DNA of 34,681 nt from contig JAOUIA010000038.1 in the NCBI GenBank assembly GCA_029884335.1, forward strand, positions 1-34,681. The letters run 5' to 3'. Source of the stretch: Betaproteobacteria bacterium. Its GTDB lineage: Bacteria > Pseudomonadota > Gammaproteobacteria > Burkholderiales > Casimicrobiaceae. How positions within the stretch are numbered: the stretch's first letter is position 1; the number at the start of each line of letters is the position of its first letter. Position numbers and translations under genes: made by a program. The notes under the pieces are model-generated. The model saw only the letters and a program-made list of their open reading frames with translations. It did not search any database and was not told the DNA's origin. Of this stretch, positions 9,049 through 16,753 are shown in pieces.

Positions 9049-9316
9049 GGCCTGTTCACGCTATGGACACGTGCGCGTTGCGAAGCCGGAAAGGCCATGC
9101 GCCAGGCGCGAAGCCGAAGGCGGGTCGGGAACCCGTCGAGGCTTCGCAACACCGCGCATGGCCTTTCCGGCCGCAACCCGAAGGGAGCGGGCCCCTGGGC
9201 GCGCCCCTCATTGTTGCTCGCCTTGCGAAGACGCCCGGTCTTCGCGGCGGCGAGCGCCGCGATGGACACGCCCAGAGGCCCGCTCGCGCGCGCGGCCATA
9301 GCGTGAACAGGCCCTA
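9046..9316. mobile_element. MITE-like element with 21-bp terminal inverted repeats (TA included)
   Basis: The ends are perfect inverted repeats: TAGGGCCTGTTCACGCTATG plus G at 9046-9066, and its exact complement at 9296-9316. Inside lies a second perfect 17-bp inverted repeat (9086-9102 and 9154-9170). The outermost TA at each end can be read as a duplicated TA target, as made by IS630/mariner-type transposases. At about 270 bp it has no room for a transposase; the short open frames inside look like shadows. Removing one TA plus the element joins the flanks as GACTAATGAGC, so yajQ would end TAA and the acetyltransferase ATG would overlap it by one base. Confidence 0.8.
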
Positions 9317-9874
9317 ATGAGCGCCCCGGAAGTCGCGCCCGCGCTCGCGGTTGCGCTCGCCACGCCGCGCCTCGCGCTCGAGCCGCTGCGCATCGCGCAC
9401 GCCGCCGCGTGCTTCCCGGCTTTCGCCGAGCCGGGGCTGTACCGCTACATCGACATGCCGATGCCCGAGAGCGAAGCCGAGCTGCGGCAGCGCTTCGCCG
9501 GCTGGATCAAGGGCAGCGGCAGCACCTCGGAGTTGTGGGCCAACTGGATCGCCGTGGACCAGCGTTCGGGGCAGCCGGCCGGCTGGTTCCAGGCGACCGT
9601 CCACGAGCGCCACGCGGACGTCGCTTACTTCGTGTTCGACGCGTTCCAGCGCCGCGGCATGGCCGTGGAGGCCGTCCAGCAGATCTGCGCGCACCTGTTC
9701 GCCGTGACGCCGGTCGACGAGATTCGCGCGCAGACCGACGACCGCAACAAGGGGTCGATCCGCGTGGCCGTCGCGGCGGGCTTCCTGCCCGACCCGGCGC
9801 CGATCGCCTCGACGCTGCACGGCGAGCCGTCGCGCGACCTCGTGTTCCGGCTGCGCCGGCCGGTGCGAGGCTGA
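9317..9874 (+). CDS. GNAT family acetyltransferase (RimJ/RimL-like)
   Basis: This is a 185-aa single GNAT domain. It begins with the RimJ-type [16 protein letters not shown] strand-helix, has a [19 protein letters not shown] segment that supplies the acetyl-CoA pyrophosphate-binding Q/RxxGxG/A loop, and continues with [16 protein letters not shown], the asparagine-containing helix typical of the family. It probably acetylates a protein N-terminus or a small amine. The ATG at 9317 abuts the inserted element, which now carries whatever translation signal the gene uses; no good Shine-Dalgarno is present. It ends convergent with the DUF3501 gene, 7 bp away. Confidence 0.88.
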   Translation: MSAPEVAPALAVALATPRLALEPLRIAHAAACFPAFAEPGLYRYIDMPMPESEAELRQRFAGWIKGSGSTSELWANWIAVDQRSGQPAGWFQATVHERHADVAYFVFDAFQRRGMAVEAVQQICAHLFAVTPVDEIRAQTDDRNKGSIRVAVAAGFLPDPAPIASTLHGEPSRDLVFRLRRPVRG

Positions 9875-9881
9875 CCGGCGG

Positions 9882-10490
9882 TCAGGCGAAGTCGGCGAGC
9901 AGCGCCTCGTGCGTGCGCGGCCCGACGGCCGCGATGCGCGCCTGGTACTGCGGGTGGTCGACGCCGACCGCGAGCGGTACGCCCACGCGCAGCGCGTCGA
10001 TCATCGGGCGCGCGAGCTCGAAGCGCAGGAAGTGCACCGACGAGGTCTTCTCGTCGTTCTCGCGATCGAGGTCCTCGTCGGCGATCGCGTAGACGCGCGC
10101 AAAGCCCTCGACCTCGACGTAGACGCGGTCCTCGACCCCCTTGAGGCGCGCGAGCGCGCGCTGCCGCTCGCCGACGTCCTCGTACTCGATCAGCATCGTC
10201 GCCTTGAGATTCGAGCCGTCGGGCACCAGCGGGCCGTACGCGTCGAGCTCGCCCTGGATGCCCTCCTCCTCGAAGATGCGCTCGATGCGCAGCATCTCCT
10301 GCACCTGGTAGCGCATCGTCAGCTCGTCCTCGAAGGCGAGCGTCAGGTGCTCGCCCAGGTGCACGGTGCGCGCCTTCTTGTGCGCGATCACCTTCGCGCG
10401 GAACTCGTCGCGCGCCTTCGCGTACGCCTCCAGCGAAAGCAGCGATTCTCGGGCGATGCCGCCCTTCACGGGTCGATGGGTCACGGTCAC
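9882..10490 (-). CDS. DUF3501 family protein
   Basis: The 202-aa soluble protein matches the DUF3501 family by its opening [32 protein letters not shown] and its mid-protein [29 protein letters not shown] segment. Its function is unknown. DUF3501 genes are habitually found directly after an Fe-S oxidoreductase and near a rubrerythrin, exactly as here. It starts with GTG at 10490, only 3 bp after the oxidoreductase stop codon, so the two are probably translated together. No catalytic residues can be pointed out; the chain is rich in acidic residues and has no membrane segment. Confidence 0.85.
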   Translation of the reverse strand: MTVTHRPVKGGIARESLLSLEAYAKARDEFRAKVIAHKKARTVHLGEHLTLAFEDELTMRYQVQEMLRIERIFEEEGIQGELDAYGPLVPDGSNLKATMLIEYEDVGERQRALARLKGVEDRVYVEVEGFARVYAIADEDLDRENDEKTSSVHFLRFELARPMIDALRVGVPLAVGVDHPQYQARIAAVGPRTHEALLADFA

Positions 10491-10493
10491 GTC

Positions 10494-11834
10494 CTACTCC
10501 AGTCCATAGGCCAGGCGGATCAGCGTCAGCGGGTGCTCCTTGCGCCCGCGCATCGCCTGCTCCTCGTTGATTCCCTGCGTGATGCGCCGCCCCGCGATCG
10601 GGCAGTCGGAGCTCACGAAGTCGGGCTCGGTCTCCGCCATGCGCCGGAACACCGGCTTGCCGATCTTCATCGAGTGGGCGAAGAACTCCTTCTTCACGCC
10701 GTAGGTGCCGTCGTGGCCCGCACAGCGCTCGACGGTGTTCACGGTCGTCTCCGGCACCCACTCGAGGACCTCGCGCGTCTTCTGGCCGACGTTCTGCACG
10801 CGCGAGTGGCACGGGATGTGGTAGCTGACCTTGCCGAGCGGCCGCTTGAAGTCCTTCTTCAGCAACCCGTCCTTGTCGCGCGCCACGAGGTACTCGAACG
10901 GATCGAACATCGCCTCGGCGACCGCCTTCACGTCCGCGTCCCCGGGGAAGATGAGCGGCAGTTCCTGCTTGAACATCAGCGTGCACGACGGCACGGGAGT
11001 CAGGAACGCGTAGCCGGCGCGCGCCAGCGGGGCAAGTTGCGCGATGTTCGCGTCCTTGAGCTTCTCGACGGTCTCGAGGTCCCCGAGCTCGAGCTTCGGC
11101 ATGCCGCAGCACGACTCGCTGGGCGCAATCGCGTAGGGGATCTCGTTGTGCTCGAGGATCAGCGCCAGGTCGCGGCCGATCCCCGGCTCGTTGTAGTTGA
11201 CGTAGCAGGTCGAGAAGATCGCGACCTTGCCGGGCGTGCGCTGGCCATCGCGCACGGGCCAGCCGAGCGAGGGCTTCATCCCCTTGCGGAACGTCGTTCC
11301 CGCGTACGGCGGCAGCGCGGCCGCCTTCGCGACGCCGAGCACCTTCTCCATGGCGCTTCGCGTGACCGGCGTACGGTTCGCCCAGTTGACCGTCTGCACG
11401 ACGACGGGAATCGTCGCGAGCTTGCCCAGCCGGTCGGTCGAGGTCAGGAGGCGGTCGCGGAAGCTCGCGCCTTCCTTGCGGAACTTCACGGCCTTCGCGC
11501 GCAGCATCAGGTGCGGGAAGTCGAGGTTCCACGGGTGCGGCGGCACGTACGGGCACTTCGTCATGTAGCAGACGTCGCACAGGTAGCAGTGGTCGACGAC
11601 CTTGGCGTAGTCGGCCTTGTCCACCCCGTCGACCTCGCCCGTCTTGCCCTCGTCGACCAGGTCGAACAGCGTGGGAAACGACTGGCACAGGCTGACGCAG
11701 CGGCGGCAGCCGTGGCAGATGTCGAACACCCGCTCCATCTCCTTGTGGAGCGCGGCCTCGTCGTAGAACTCGGGGTTGCGCCAGTCGAGCGGATGGCGCG
11801 TGGGGGCTTCGAGACTGCCTTCGCGGGTCGTCAT
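10494..11834 (-). CDS. Fe-S oxidoreductase with two [4Fe-4S] and CCG domains (HdrD/GlpC-like)
   Basis: The protein is 446 aa. The N-terminus binds two [4Fe-4S] clusters through Cys40/43/46/50 ([11 protein letters not shown]) and Cys83/86/89/94 ([12 protein letters not shown]). Two cysteine-rich CCG-type domains follow: one around [16 protein letters not shown] and [13 protein letters not shown], the second around [11 protein letters not shown] and [11 protein letters not shown]. This architecture is shared with heterodisulfide reductase subunit D, GlpC and DsrK, where CCG domains bind a catalytic Fe-S cofactor or pass electrons. The second domain reads RCAGHDG where many have CCG, which may alter its cofactor. 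With DUF3501 and rubrerythrin it may form a peroxide or oxygen-responsive electron path; the donor is not evident. Confidence 0.88.
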   Translation of the reverse strand: MTTREGSLEAPTRHPLDWRNPEFYDEAALHKEMERVFDICHGCRRCVSLCQSFPTLFDLVDEGKTGEVDGVDKADYAKVVDHCYLCDVCYMTKCPYVPPHPWNLDFPHLMLRAKAVKFRKEGASFRDRLLTSTDRLGKLATIPVVVQTVNWANRTPVTRSAMEKVLGVAKAAALPPYAGTTFRKGMKPSLGWPVRDGQRTPGKVAIFSTCYVNYNEPGIGRDLALILEHNEIPYAIAPSESCCGMPKLELGDLETVEKLKDANIAQLAPLARAGYAFLTPVPSCTLMFKQELPLIFPGDADVKAVAEAMFDPFEYLVARDKDGLLKKDFKRPLGKVSYHIPCHSRVQNVGQKTREVLEWVPETTVNTVERCAGHDGTYGVKKEFFAHSMKIGKPVFRRMAETEPDFVSSDCPIAGRRITQGINEEQAMRGRKEHPLTLIRLAYGLE

Positions 11835-11864
11835 GAATTCGTCACTTGGCTGCGGAACCCCAAT

Positions 11865-11963
11865 CGTCGTCCCCGCGAAGCCTGCCCCGAATGCCTTGGT
11901 CGGGGGGCGGGGACCCAGCGGCTTGCGCTAGACACTGGGCTCCCGCCTGCGCGGGAGCGACGG
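11865..11963. repeat. Dispersed palindromic repeat, variant pair
   Basis: A CGTCGTCCCCGCGAAG arm begins at 11865, and a related reverse-complement arm (CTGGGCTCCCGCCTGCGCGGG, in part) ends at 11963. The left hairpin has an enlarged loop holding CCTGCCCCGAATGCCTTGGT compared with the core at 4509-4536. It lies between rubrerythrin and the Fe-S oxidoreductase gene and could separate their transcripts. Confidence 0.65.
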
Positions 11964-12013
11964 CCTGCGAGCGGCGCCGGCCCGAGCCGGCGTCCGCTCC
12001 CACAGGCTGCAAC

Positions 12014-12436
12014 TCAGTCCGTCAGCGAATCGAGGGCCTTCTGGAAGCGATTCGCGTGCGACCGCTCGGCCTTCGCCAGCGTCTCGAACCAGTCGGCGAT
12101 CTCGTCGAAGCCCTCGCCGCGCGCCGACTTCGCCATGCCCGGGTACATGTCGGTGTACTCGTGCGTCTCGCCGGCGACCGCCGCCTTGAGGTTCTGCCGC
12201 GAGCTGCCGATCGGCAGGTCGGTGGCCGGGTCGCCGACCTGCGCGAGGTAGTCGAGGTGGCCGTGCGCATGGCCGGTCTCGCCTTCGGCCGTCGAGCGGA
12301 ACAGCGCGGCGACGTCGTTCTGGCCCTCGACGTCGGCCTTGTTGGCGAAGTACAGGTAGCGGCGGTTCGCCTGCGACTCGCCGGCGAACGCTGCCTTGAG
12401 GTTGTCGTGCGTCTTCGTGCCCTTGAGCGACTTCAT
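12014..12436 (-). CDS. Rubrerythrin, di-iron domain only
   Basis: The 140-aa protein is a ferritin-like four-helix di-iron protein. The iron-ligand motifs are visible as [10 protein letters not shown] (Glu20), [10 protein letters not shown] (Glu53, His56), AGETHEY (Glu90, Glu93) and [10 protein letters not shown] (Glu124, His127). The C-terminal rubredoxin domain of classical rubrerythrins is missing, so electrons must come from a separate donor. The role is reduction of hydrogen peroxide. The Shine-Dalgarno GGAGAGGAGAA before the ATG at 12436 is excellent, suggesting high expression. It heads the minus-strand group with the Fe-S oxidoreductase and DUF3501 but is separated from them by about 180 bp containing a repeat, so it may have its own transcript. 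Confidence 0.92.
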   Translation of the reverse strand: MKSLKGTKTHDNLKAAFAGESQANRRYLYFANKADVEGQNDVAALFRSTAEGETGHAHGHLDYLAQVGDPATDLPIGSSRQNLKAAVAGETHEYTDMYPGMAKSARGEGFDEIADWFETLAKAERSHANRFQKALDSLTD

Positions 12437-12895
12437 CGTGCTTCTCCTCTCCAAGTTGTCCTGCGGCGCGCGTCCTCGCGCGGCGGCGTCGCGTGCGCCC
12501 GAGCCGTGGCCGGGCGAACGGGGGCAATTCTCGGCCGCGCCCGCCCATGCGTCCAATCGATTCTCCTAATCCTGTCGATAGACGCCGGTTAATCGTCGCG
12601 ACAGGCTCATCCTACGCCCGCGTGGGCCGCCTGCGGGGAGCCGCGGCAGCAGTTCGTGACCCCGCTCAAGACGGAATCCGGCAGCCGGCCGCCGTTCCGA
12701 TCGCCGGCCGCCCGCCGCGGGCGCCCGCTCCCCGAGCGCCCCCCTTTCGGGTAGTGGGGTCTTACCCACATCGGGCTATAGACACCCCGGGGCCTGTGTT
12801 CGCCTAATGGCCCCCGATCGCGGCAGTGGCGGTAACCTTGGGGTGCGCGCCGCCGCACGTCGCGGCGGCGCAACCGCCGCTCGAGGAGGATTCAC
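12437..12895. other. 459-bp divergent intergenic region between rubrerythrin and tusA
   Basis: No convincing gene is seen. The rubrerythrin side holds an inverted repeat, CCTGTCG at 12571-12577 and CGACAGG at 12599-12605, in a comparatively AT-rich stretch that is the likely promoter area. The middle (about 12620-12745) is GC-rich with no clear signal. The tusA side carries the GGGTA/TACCC inverted repeat described separately and ends in a strong Shine-Dalgarno (GAGGAGGA) before the GTG at 12896. Confidence 0.6.
12749..12782 (+). promoter_or_regulatory. Candidate activator site and -10 of the tusA-dsrE2 unit
   Basis: GGGTA (12749-12753) and TACCC (12763-12767) form an inverted repeat, followed by CATCGGG and then TATAGA (12777-12782), a fair -10 hexamer with no matching -35. 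A repeat overlapping the -35 position suggests activation by a bound regulator. A closely similar string occurs upstream of dsrA at 21939-21966. Confidence 0.4.
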
Positions 12896-13123
12896 GTGGA
12901 TTTCGACAAGGAACTGGACGCCCGCGGGCTGTCGTGCCCGCTGCCGATCCTGAAGACGAAGATCGCCCTGAACGGCATGACCTCGGGGCAGGTGCTGAAG
13001 GTCGTCTCCACCGACGCGGGCTCGGTCAAGGACATGGAGGCATTCGCCAACCAGACCGGCAACCCGCTGCTCTCCTCAGGCCAGGAGAACAAGGAGTTCG
13101 TGTTCCACATCAGGAAGAAGTAG
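12896..13123 (+). CDS. tusA: TusA family sulfur carrier protein
   Basis: The 75-aa single-domain protein has the TusA signature LDARGLSCPLPILKTK, with the CPxP cysteine at position 14 carrying the persulfide. In sulfur oxidisers TusA receives sulfane sulfur, often from a rhodanese, and hands it to DsrE-type proteins and on toward DsrEFH/DsrC. It has only one cysteine, unlike the double-domain TusA encoded at 20371-20859. The start is GTG with a strong GAGGAGGA ribosome site. It is followed after 56 bp by dsrE2, the usual partner in the rhd-tusA-dsrE2 arrangement of purple sulfur bacteria; no rhodanese gene is seen here. Confidence 0.92.
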   Translation: MDFDKELDARGLSCPLPILKTKIALNGMTSGQVLKVVSTDAGSVKDMEAFANQTGNPLLSSGQENKEFVFHIRKK

Positions 13124-13179
13124 CCCTCGCGCGGCGCGCGACACCCTGACTCTGCCGAACGGATGCCGGAGGACCAACG

Positions 13180-13818
13180 ATGGACACGCACGTTGAGACG
13201 ACAACCGGGATCGCCGCTGGCGAGGCCCTCGACCGTGCCATAAGCGAGCGCATCGATGCCCTGCTCGAACGCAGGCTCGAGGCGAAGCTCGCCGAGATCG
13301 AGGCGGCGAGGACGCCGTCGATGACGATCATCGCCACCAAGGGCACGCTCGACTGGGCGTACCCGCCGTTCATCCTGGCGTCGACCGGCGCCGCGCTCGG
13401 ATGGGACGTCTCGGTCTTCTTCACGTTCTACGGGCTCGAGCTGCTGAAGAAGGACCTGAGCAAGCTCAAGGTGAGCCCGCTCGGCAACCCGGCGATGCCG
13501 ATGAAGATGCCGATGGGCCCGGCGTGGTTCAAGTCCATCCAGTGGAACATCCCGAACGCCGTGCAGTCGATCATCCCGGCGTACGAGCACTTCGCCACGA
13601 AGATGATGAAGAAGACGATCAGGAACCAGGGCGTGGCCCCGATCGCCGACCTCCGCGCCATGTGCCTCGAGGCCGGCGTCAAGCTGATCGCCTGCCAGAT
13701 GACCGTCGACCTCTTCGGCTACAGGCACAACCAGTTCATCCCCGAGGTCAAGGACTTCGTGGGCGCGGCGAGCTTCCTGCCGATCGCCAAGGACGCCGAC
13801 GTCAGCCTCTTCATCTGA
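13180..13818 (+). CDS. dsrE2: DsrE2-type sulfurtransferase/peroxiredoxin-like protein
   Basis: The 212-aa DsrE-fold protein begins with an alpha-helical, charged N-terminal region (residues 15-45, possible coiled coil). The core starts at MTIIATKGTLDWAYPPFILAS. Conserved features include the hydrophobic, methionine-rich NPAMPMKMPMGP loop and the cysteine pair Cys162 and Cys172 in MCLEAGVKLIACQMTVDLFG, which is characteristic of DsrE2. DsrE2 proteins are thought to be membrane-associated and to exchange sulfane sulfur with TusA. The gene follows tusA closely and has its own GGAGG ribosome site. A FadL-like outer-membrane gene follows 19 bp later, which points to one operon for uptake and handling of reduced sulfur. 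Confidence 0.88.
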   Translation: MDTHVETTTGIAAGEALDRAISERIDALLERRLEAKLAEIEAARTPSMTIIATKGTLDWAYPPFILASTGAALGWDVSVFFTFYGLELLKKDLSKLKVSPLGNPAMPMKMPMGPAWFKSIQWNIPNAVQSIIPAYEHFATKMMKKTIRNQGVAPIADLRAMCLEAGVKLIACQMTVDLFGYRHNQFIPEVKDFVGAASFLPIAKDADVSLFI

Positions 13819-13837
13819 GAACGCGAGGGACGCAGAC

Positions 13838-15184
13838 ATGAGAACGAGACTGCTTGGTGGATTGCTGATCGCGGCCGCGCCGCTGGCCGCGCAGGCCACC
13901 GACGGCTACTTCGCGCACGGCTACGGCATGAAAGCCCTCGGCATGGGCGGGGCCGCCGTTTCGGTCGCGCAGGAGCCCTTCGGCGGGGCGATCAACCCCG
14001 GCGCGATGTCGTTCCTCGGCAACGAGTGGCAGGCGGGGCTCGCGTGGTTCAGCCCGCGGCGCGACGCGTCGCGCACCGGCTCCGGGCCGGCGGGAATCGA
14101 CGGCAGCATCGAGAGCGGCAGCGAGAACTTCTTCATTCCCGAGTTCGGCGTGAACTGGAAGTACCGCCCCGACCTCGCGTTCGGCCTGACGATGACCGGC
14201 AACGGCGGGATGAACACCGACTACCCGGGCGGGCAGATCTCCAACCAGAGCGCGTGCACGGCGTTCTGGCAGAACAACCCGGTCGGGCCCTACAACATGC
14301 TGTGCGGCCAGGGGCAGCTCGGCGTGGACATGATGCAGCTGCTGATCGCGCCCTACGTCTCGTGGCAGTTCACTAAGGGCCACTCGGTCGGCATCGCGCC
14401 GGTGATCGCCTACCAGCGCTTTTCCATGGAGGGCATGCAGCTGTTCGACAACCCGGTGTTCTCCACGAGCCCGGGCAACGTCACCAACAAGGGCCACGAC
14501 GACGGCTGGGGTGTGGGCGTGCGCGTCGGCTACATGGGTCAGCTGACCGACCAGTTCGCGGTGGGGATCGCCTACGCGAGCAAGATCCCCATGAGCGAGT
14601 TCGACAAGTACAAGGGGCTGTTCGCGGAGAGCGGCGGCTTCGACATCCCGTCGAACTTCACCGTCGGCTTCGCGTGGCGACCCGTGCCGCAATTCCTCGT
14701 CGCCGTCGACTACCAGAAGATCTACTACGAAGACGCGAACTCGGTGAACAACCCGAGTGCCTGGATCGGCCGCTGCGTTCCGCCGCAGATGGGCGGGCTC
14801 GGCCAGCGGGAGTTCTGCCTCGGCGGCAGCAGCGGCGCCGGCTTCGGCTGGCAGAACGTCGACGTCTGGAAGGTGGGCCTGCAGTACGACATCAACGAGC
14901 GCTGGACGGTGCGCGCAGGCTACAACCACACCGACAACCCGATCGGGCCGCAGGACGTCACGTTCAACATCATCGCCCCCGGCGTGGTCACCGACCACTA
15001 CACGGTGGGCGCGACGTGGCGCATCGACCGGCAGTCGGAGATCACCGGCTTCTTCATGTACGCCCCGGAGGACTCGGTGACGGGCACCAGCCTGTTCGCG
15101 GGCTTCGGGCTGCCGCCGACGACCACCGAGACGATACGCATGAAGCAGTACGAGCTCGGGATCGCCTACAACCGCAAGTTCTGA
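13838..15184 (+). CDS. OmpP1/FadL/TodX family outer-membrane channel
   Basis: The 448-aa precursor has a signal peptide cleaved after AQA (residue 20), leaving TDGYFAHGYGMKALGMGGA. That is the typical FadL N-terminal hatch, including the NPG-type motif INPGAMSFLG. The rest alternates short beta strands and glycine/aromatic turns and ends in an aromatic residue (NRKF), as in 14-stranded barrels. FadL proteins pass hydrophobic molecules across the outer membrane. The position directly after tusA-dsrE2 suggests the cargo is a hydrophobic sulfur species and not fatty acid; this is inference from context. Four cysteines, unusual in barrels, lie in presumed loops (around NQSACTAFW, NMLCGQ, GRCVPPQ and EFCLGG). 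Confidence 0.88.
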   Translation: MRTRLLGGLLIAAAPLAAQATDGYFAHGYGMKALGMGGAAVSVAQEPFGGAINPGAMSFLGNEWQAGLAWFSPRRDASRTGSGPAGIDGSIESGSENFFIPEFGVNWKYRPDLAFGLTMTGNGGMNTDYPGGQISNQSACTAFWQNNPVGPYNMLCGQGQLGVDMMQLLIAPYVSWQFTKGHSVGIAPVIAYQRFSMEGMQLFDNPVFSTSPGNVTNKGHDDGWGVGVRVGYMGQLTDQFAVGIAYASKIPMSEFDKYKGLFAESGGFDIPSNFTVGFAWRPVPQFLVAVDYQKIYYEDANSVNNPSAWIGRCVPPQMGGLGQREFCLGGSSGAGFGWQNVDVWKVGLQYDINERWTVRAGYNHTDNPIGPQDVTFNIIAPGVVTDHYTVGATWRIDRQSEITGFFMYAPEDSVTGTSLFAGFGLPPTTTETIRMKQYELGIAYNRKF

Positions 15185-15206
15185 TCGCAGCGGGCCCACG
15201 CCCCGG

Positions 15207-15238
15207 CCCCTCTCCCGCCTGACGGCGGGAGAGAGGGG
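15207..15238. terminator. GC-rich hairpin between convergent genes
   Basis: CCCCTCTCCCGCC pairs with GGCGGGAGAGAGGGG around a short loop, with a two-base bulge. It follows the FadL-like stop codon and precedes the end of the minus-strand operon at 15243, so it probably ends both transcripts. There is no real T tract. Confidence 0.6.
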
Positions 15239-15242
15239 AACG

Positions 15243-16286
15243 CTAGCGCAGCGTGGCGGCGGCGAACTCGGCCTCGGTGGCGGCGATGCCGGCCGCGCCC
15301 TGCGCGGAGTGCAGCTCGACGGCGCGCTCGCACATCGCCTGCCAGTGCGGGACGCCGCGCGATGCGCAGGCCGCGACGGCCTCGTCATCGCCGGCGAGCC
15401 ACGCGGAGTAGGCGTCCGCCAGCGCGGGGAAGAGATCCTCGCGCAGCCCCTCGAAGTTCGCGAACCAGAAGTGCAGCGACGCCGGGTCCTCGCGCGCCGC
15501 AAGCGCCGGCAGCGTGACGAGGCAGTCGGCGAGAAGGTCGCGCGCGGCGCGCAGCGGCCACTCGGCCCGGGTGCCGGAAGCCGCCGCGAGGACGTCGTGC
15601 CAGCCGGCTCCGAGCCGCGCGGACGCCGCGTGCTCGCCGAGCTCGTGCAGCACCAGCGTCTCCGCCTCGCCGGCGGCGATGCGATCGATCCCGCGCACCG
15701 GGTCGTCACCGACGCCGTAGGCGAGGAGCGCGCGGCGCATCGGGCCGTCGACCGGCCGGTGCAAGTGGGTCTCGAGCCTGCCGCCGATCCAGCGGCGCAG
15801 CGCGTCGTGGCGCAGGTAGACGGTGTCGCCGCGCAGCGCGGCGGGGGCGGGTGCGAGGTCGCGCGCGATCTCGCTGCCGGCCCGGAGGATGCGGACGCCG
15901 CCGCGTCGCTCGTCGCCGGCGAGTTCGGCGAGGAAGAACTGCGGCTTGCCGAGCCTCCCCACCCCCGCGCCATACACGTAGCCCTGCGGCGCCAGCGCCG
16001 CGTTCGCCGTCTCGGCGTCGAACGGATCCACGTCGCTGCCGCCGATCGGCAGCACCGCGTAGCCCCGCTCGTCGAGCCCCGCCCACAGCGCCTCGCGCTC
16101 GGCGAGCCACGCGCCGACCGCGCCCTTCACCAGCGCGCCGCCGGGAGCCAATCCCCGCTCCCAGCGATACAGCTCGCGCATCTCGAGCAGGTAGGTGCAC
16201 AGCGTGAGGTCGCGGGCGTGGCGCGCGTCGGAGACGTGGCAGTTGGCCTGCACCGTCCGGGCCAGCGCCGCGATCTCGGGCGTCAC
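15243..16286 (-). CDS. Uncharacterised protein resembling the Sfum_1244 family
   Basis: The 347-aa soluble protein has no recognised catalytic motif. Its N-terminus (ARTVQANCHVSDARHARDLTLC, in part, then YLLEMRELYRWERGL) and the segment YVYGAGVGRLGKPQFFLAEL match my memory of the Sfum_1244 group of conserved hypotheticals found in sulfur-metabolising bacteria; I could not verify this by search. Two histidine pairs (ETHLHRP and LVLHELGEH) might bind a metal; HELGEH recalls a zinc HExxH motif with an extra residue, so protease activity is not claimed. The start is GTG, overlapping the stop of the preceding gene (GTGA). It is the last gene of the ten-gene minus-strand set. Confidence 0.7.
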   Translation of the reverse strand: MTPEIAALARTVQANCHVSDARHARDLTLCTYLLEMRELYRWERGLAPGGALVKGAVGAWLAEREALWAGLDERGYAVLPIGGSDVDPFDAETANAALAPQGYVYGAGVGRLGKPQFFLAELAGDERRGGVRILRAGSEIARDLAPAPAALRGDTVYLRHDALRRWIGGRLETHLHRPVDGPMRRALLAYGVGDDPVRGIDRIAAGEAETLVLHELGEHAASARLGAGWHDVLAAASGTRAEWPLRAARDLLADCLVTLPALAAREDPASLHFWFANFEGLREDLFPALADAYSAWLAGDDEAVAACASRGVPHWQAMCERAVELHSAQGAAGIAATEAEFAAATLR

Positions 16287-16735
16287 GTCCGCTCGTCCCT
16301 TGCACGCCGCCGCGGCCGCCAGGCCGCGACGGCCCGCGCGATCGCCTCCCAGGGCAGCCCCGCGAGGCCGCCGAACCGCTCTTGCGCAGCGACGACCATG
16401 CGGTGAACGTCCCCGTCCGTGGCGCCAAGCGCTCCGCGCACGCCGTCGAGCCCGCCGCACTGCACCCTCATCGCCGTCGCGTGCGACGGCGGTTCGCCGC
16501 GCCGCGCCCGGCCGAGCGAGAACGCGCAGCGCTCGAAGATCATCGCGTGCAGCGTCGCGCAATTCATGCCCGCGACCGCGCGCGTGCACGCCACGCGCTC
16601 GCCCTCGCCGAACGTGCGCCTGCGGGCGAGTTCGCAGGCCGCGTGGCCGGCGAACAGCGCGTGGGCGAACGCGCACGGCAGTTCCGCGGCCTCGGGCAAG
16701 CCGCTGCTCTCGTCGCGATGCTCCGGGCGCTGCAC
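16283..16735 (-). CDS. Uncharacterised conserved protein, 150 aa
   Basis: I do not recognise a named domain. The protein has an FAHALFAGHAACELARRR segment, a short basic stretch, then VACTRAVAGMNCATLHAMIFERCAF with three cysteines, and a fourth cysteine in RVQCGGLDG. Cysteines and histidines are spaced as they might be for a metal or Fe-S site. The start is GTG at 16735, and its TGA overlaps the GTG of the next gene, so translation is coupled. The gene lies 18 bp after the 74-aa gene. Conservation next to dsr genes in other sulfur oxidisers is my expectation but is untested. Confidence 0.65.
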   Translation of the reverse strand: MQRPEHRDESSGLPEAAELPCAFAHALFAGHAACELARRRTFGEGERVACTRAVAGMNCATLHAMIFERCAFSLGRARRGEPPSHATAMRVQCGGLDGVRGALGATDGDVHRMVVAAQERFGGLAGLPWEAIARAVAAWRPRRRARDERT

Positions 16736-16753
16736 CGTATCCCGGGACCCGCG

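Noticed and set aside
9045-9299. Open frames of 60-100 aa inside the MITE-like element
   Set aside because: They arise from the repeat sequence itself. Similar short products are often annotated from such repeats, but nothing supports translation.
12014-12556. A longer rubrerythrin start at 12556
   Set aside because: The extra 40 residues do not resemble rubrerythrin, and the ATG at 12436 has an excellent Shine-Dalgarno.
12763-12769. NarL/NarP heptamer at TACCCAC
   Set aside because: The NarL consensus TACYYMT requires T at the last position, and the usual 7-2-7 arrangement is not met here or upstream of dsrA. It is kept only as an unnamed shared motif.
15620-15660. Zinc protease motif in the 347-aa protein (HELGEH)
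   Set aside because: The spacing is HExxEH-like but not HExxH, and no surrounding peptidase features are seen, so the motif was not used for a functional call.
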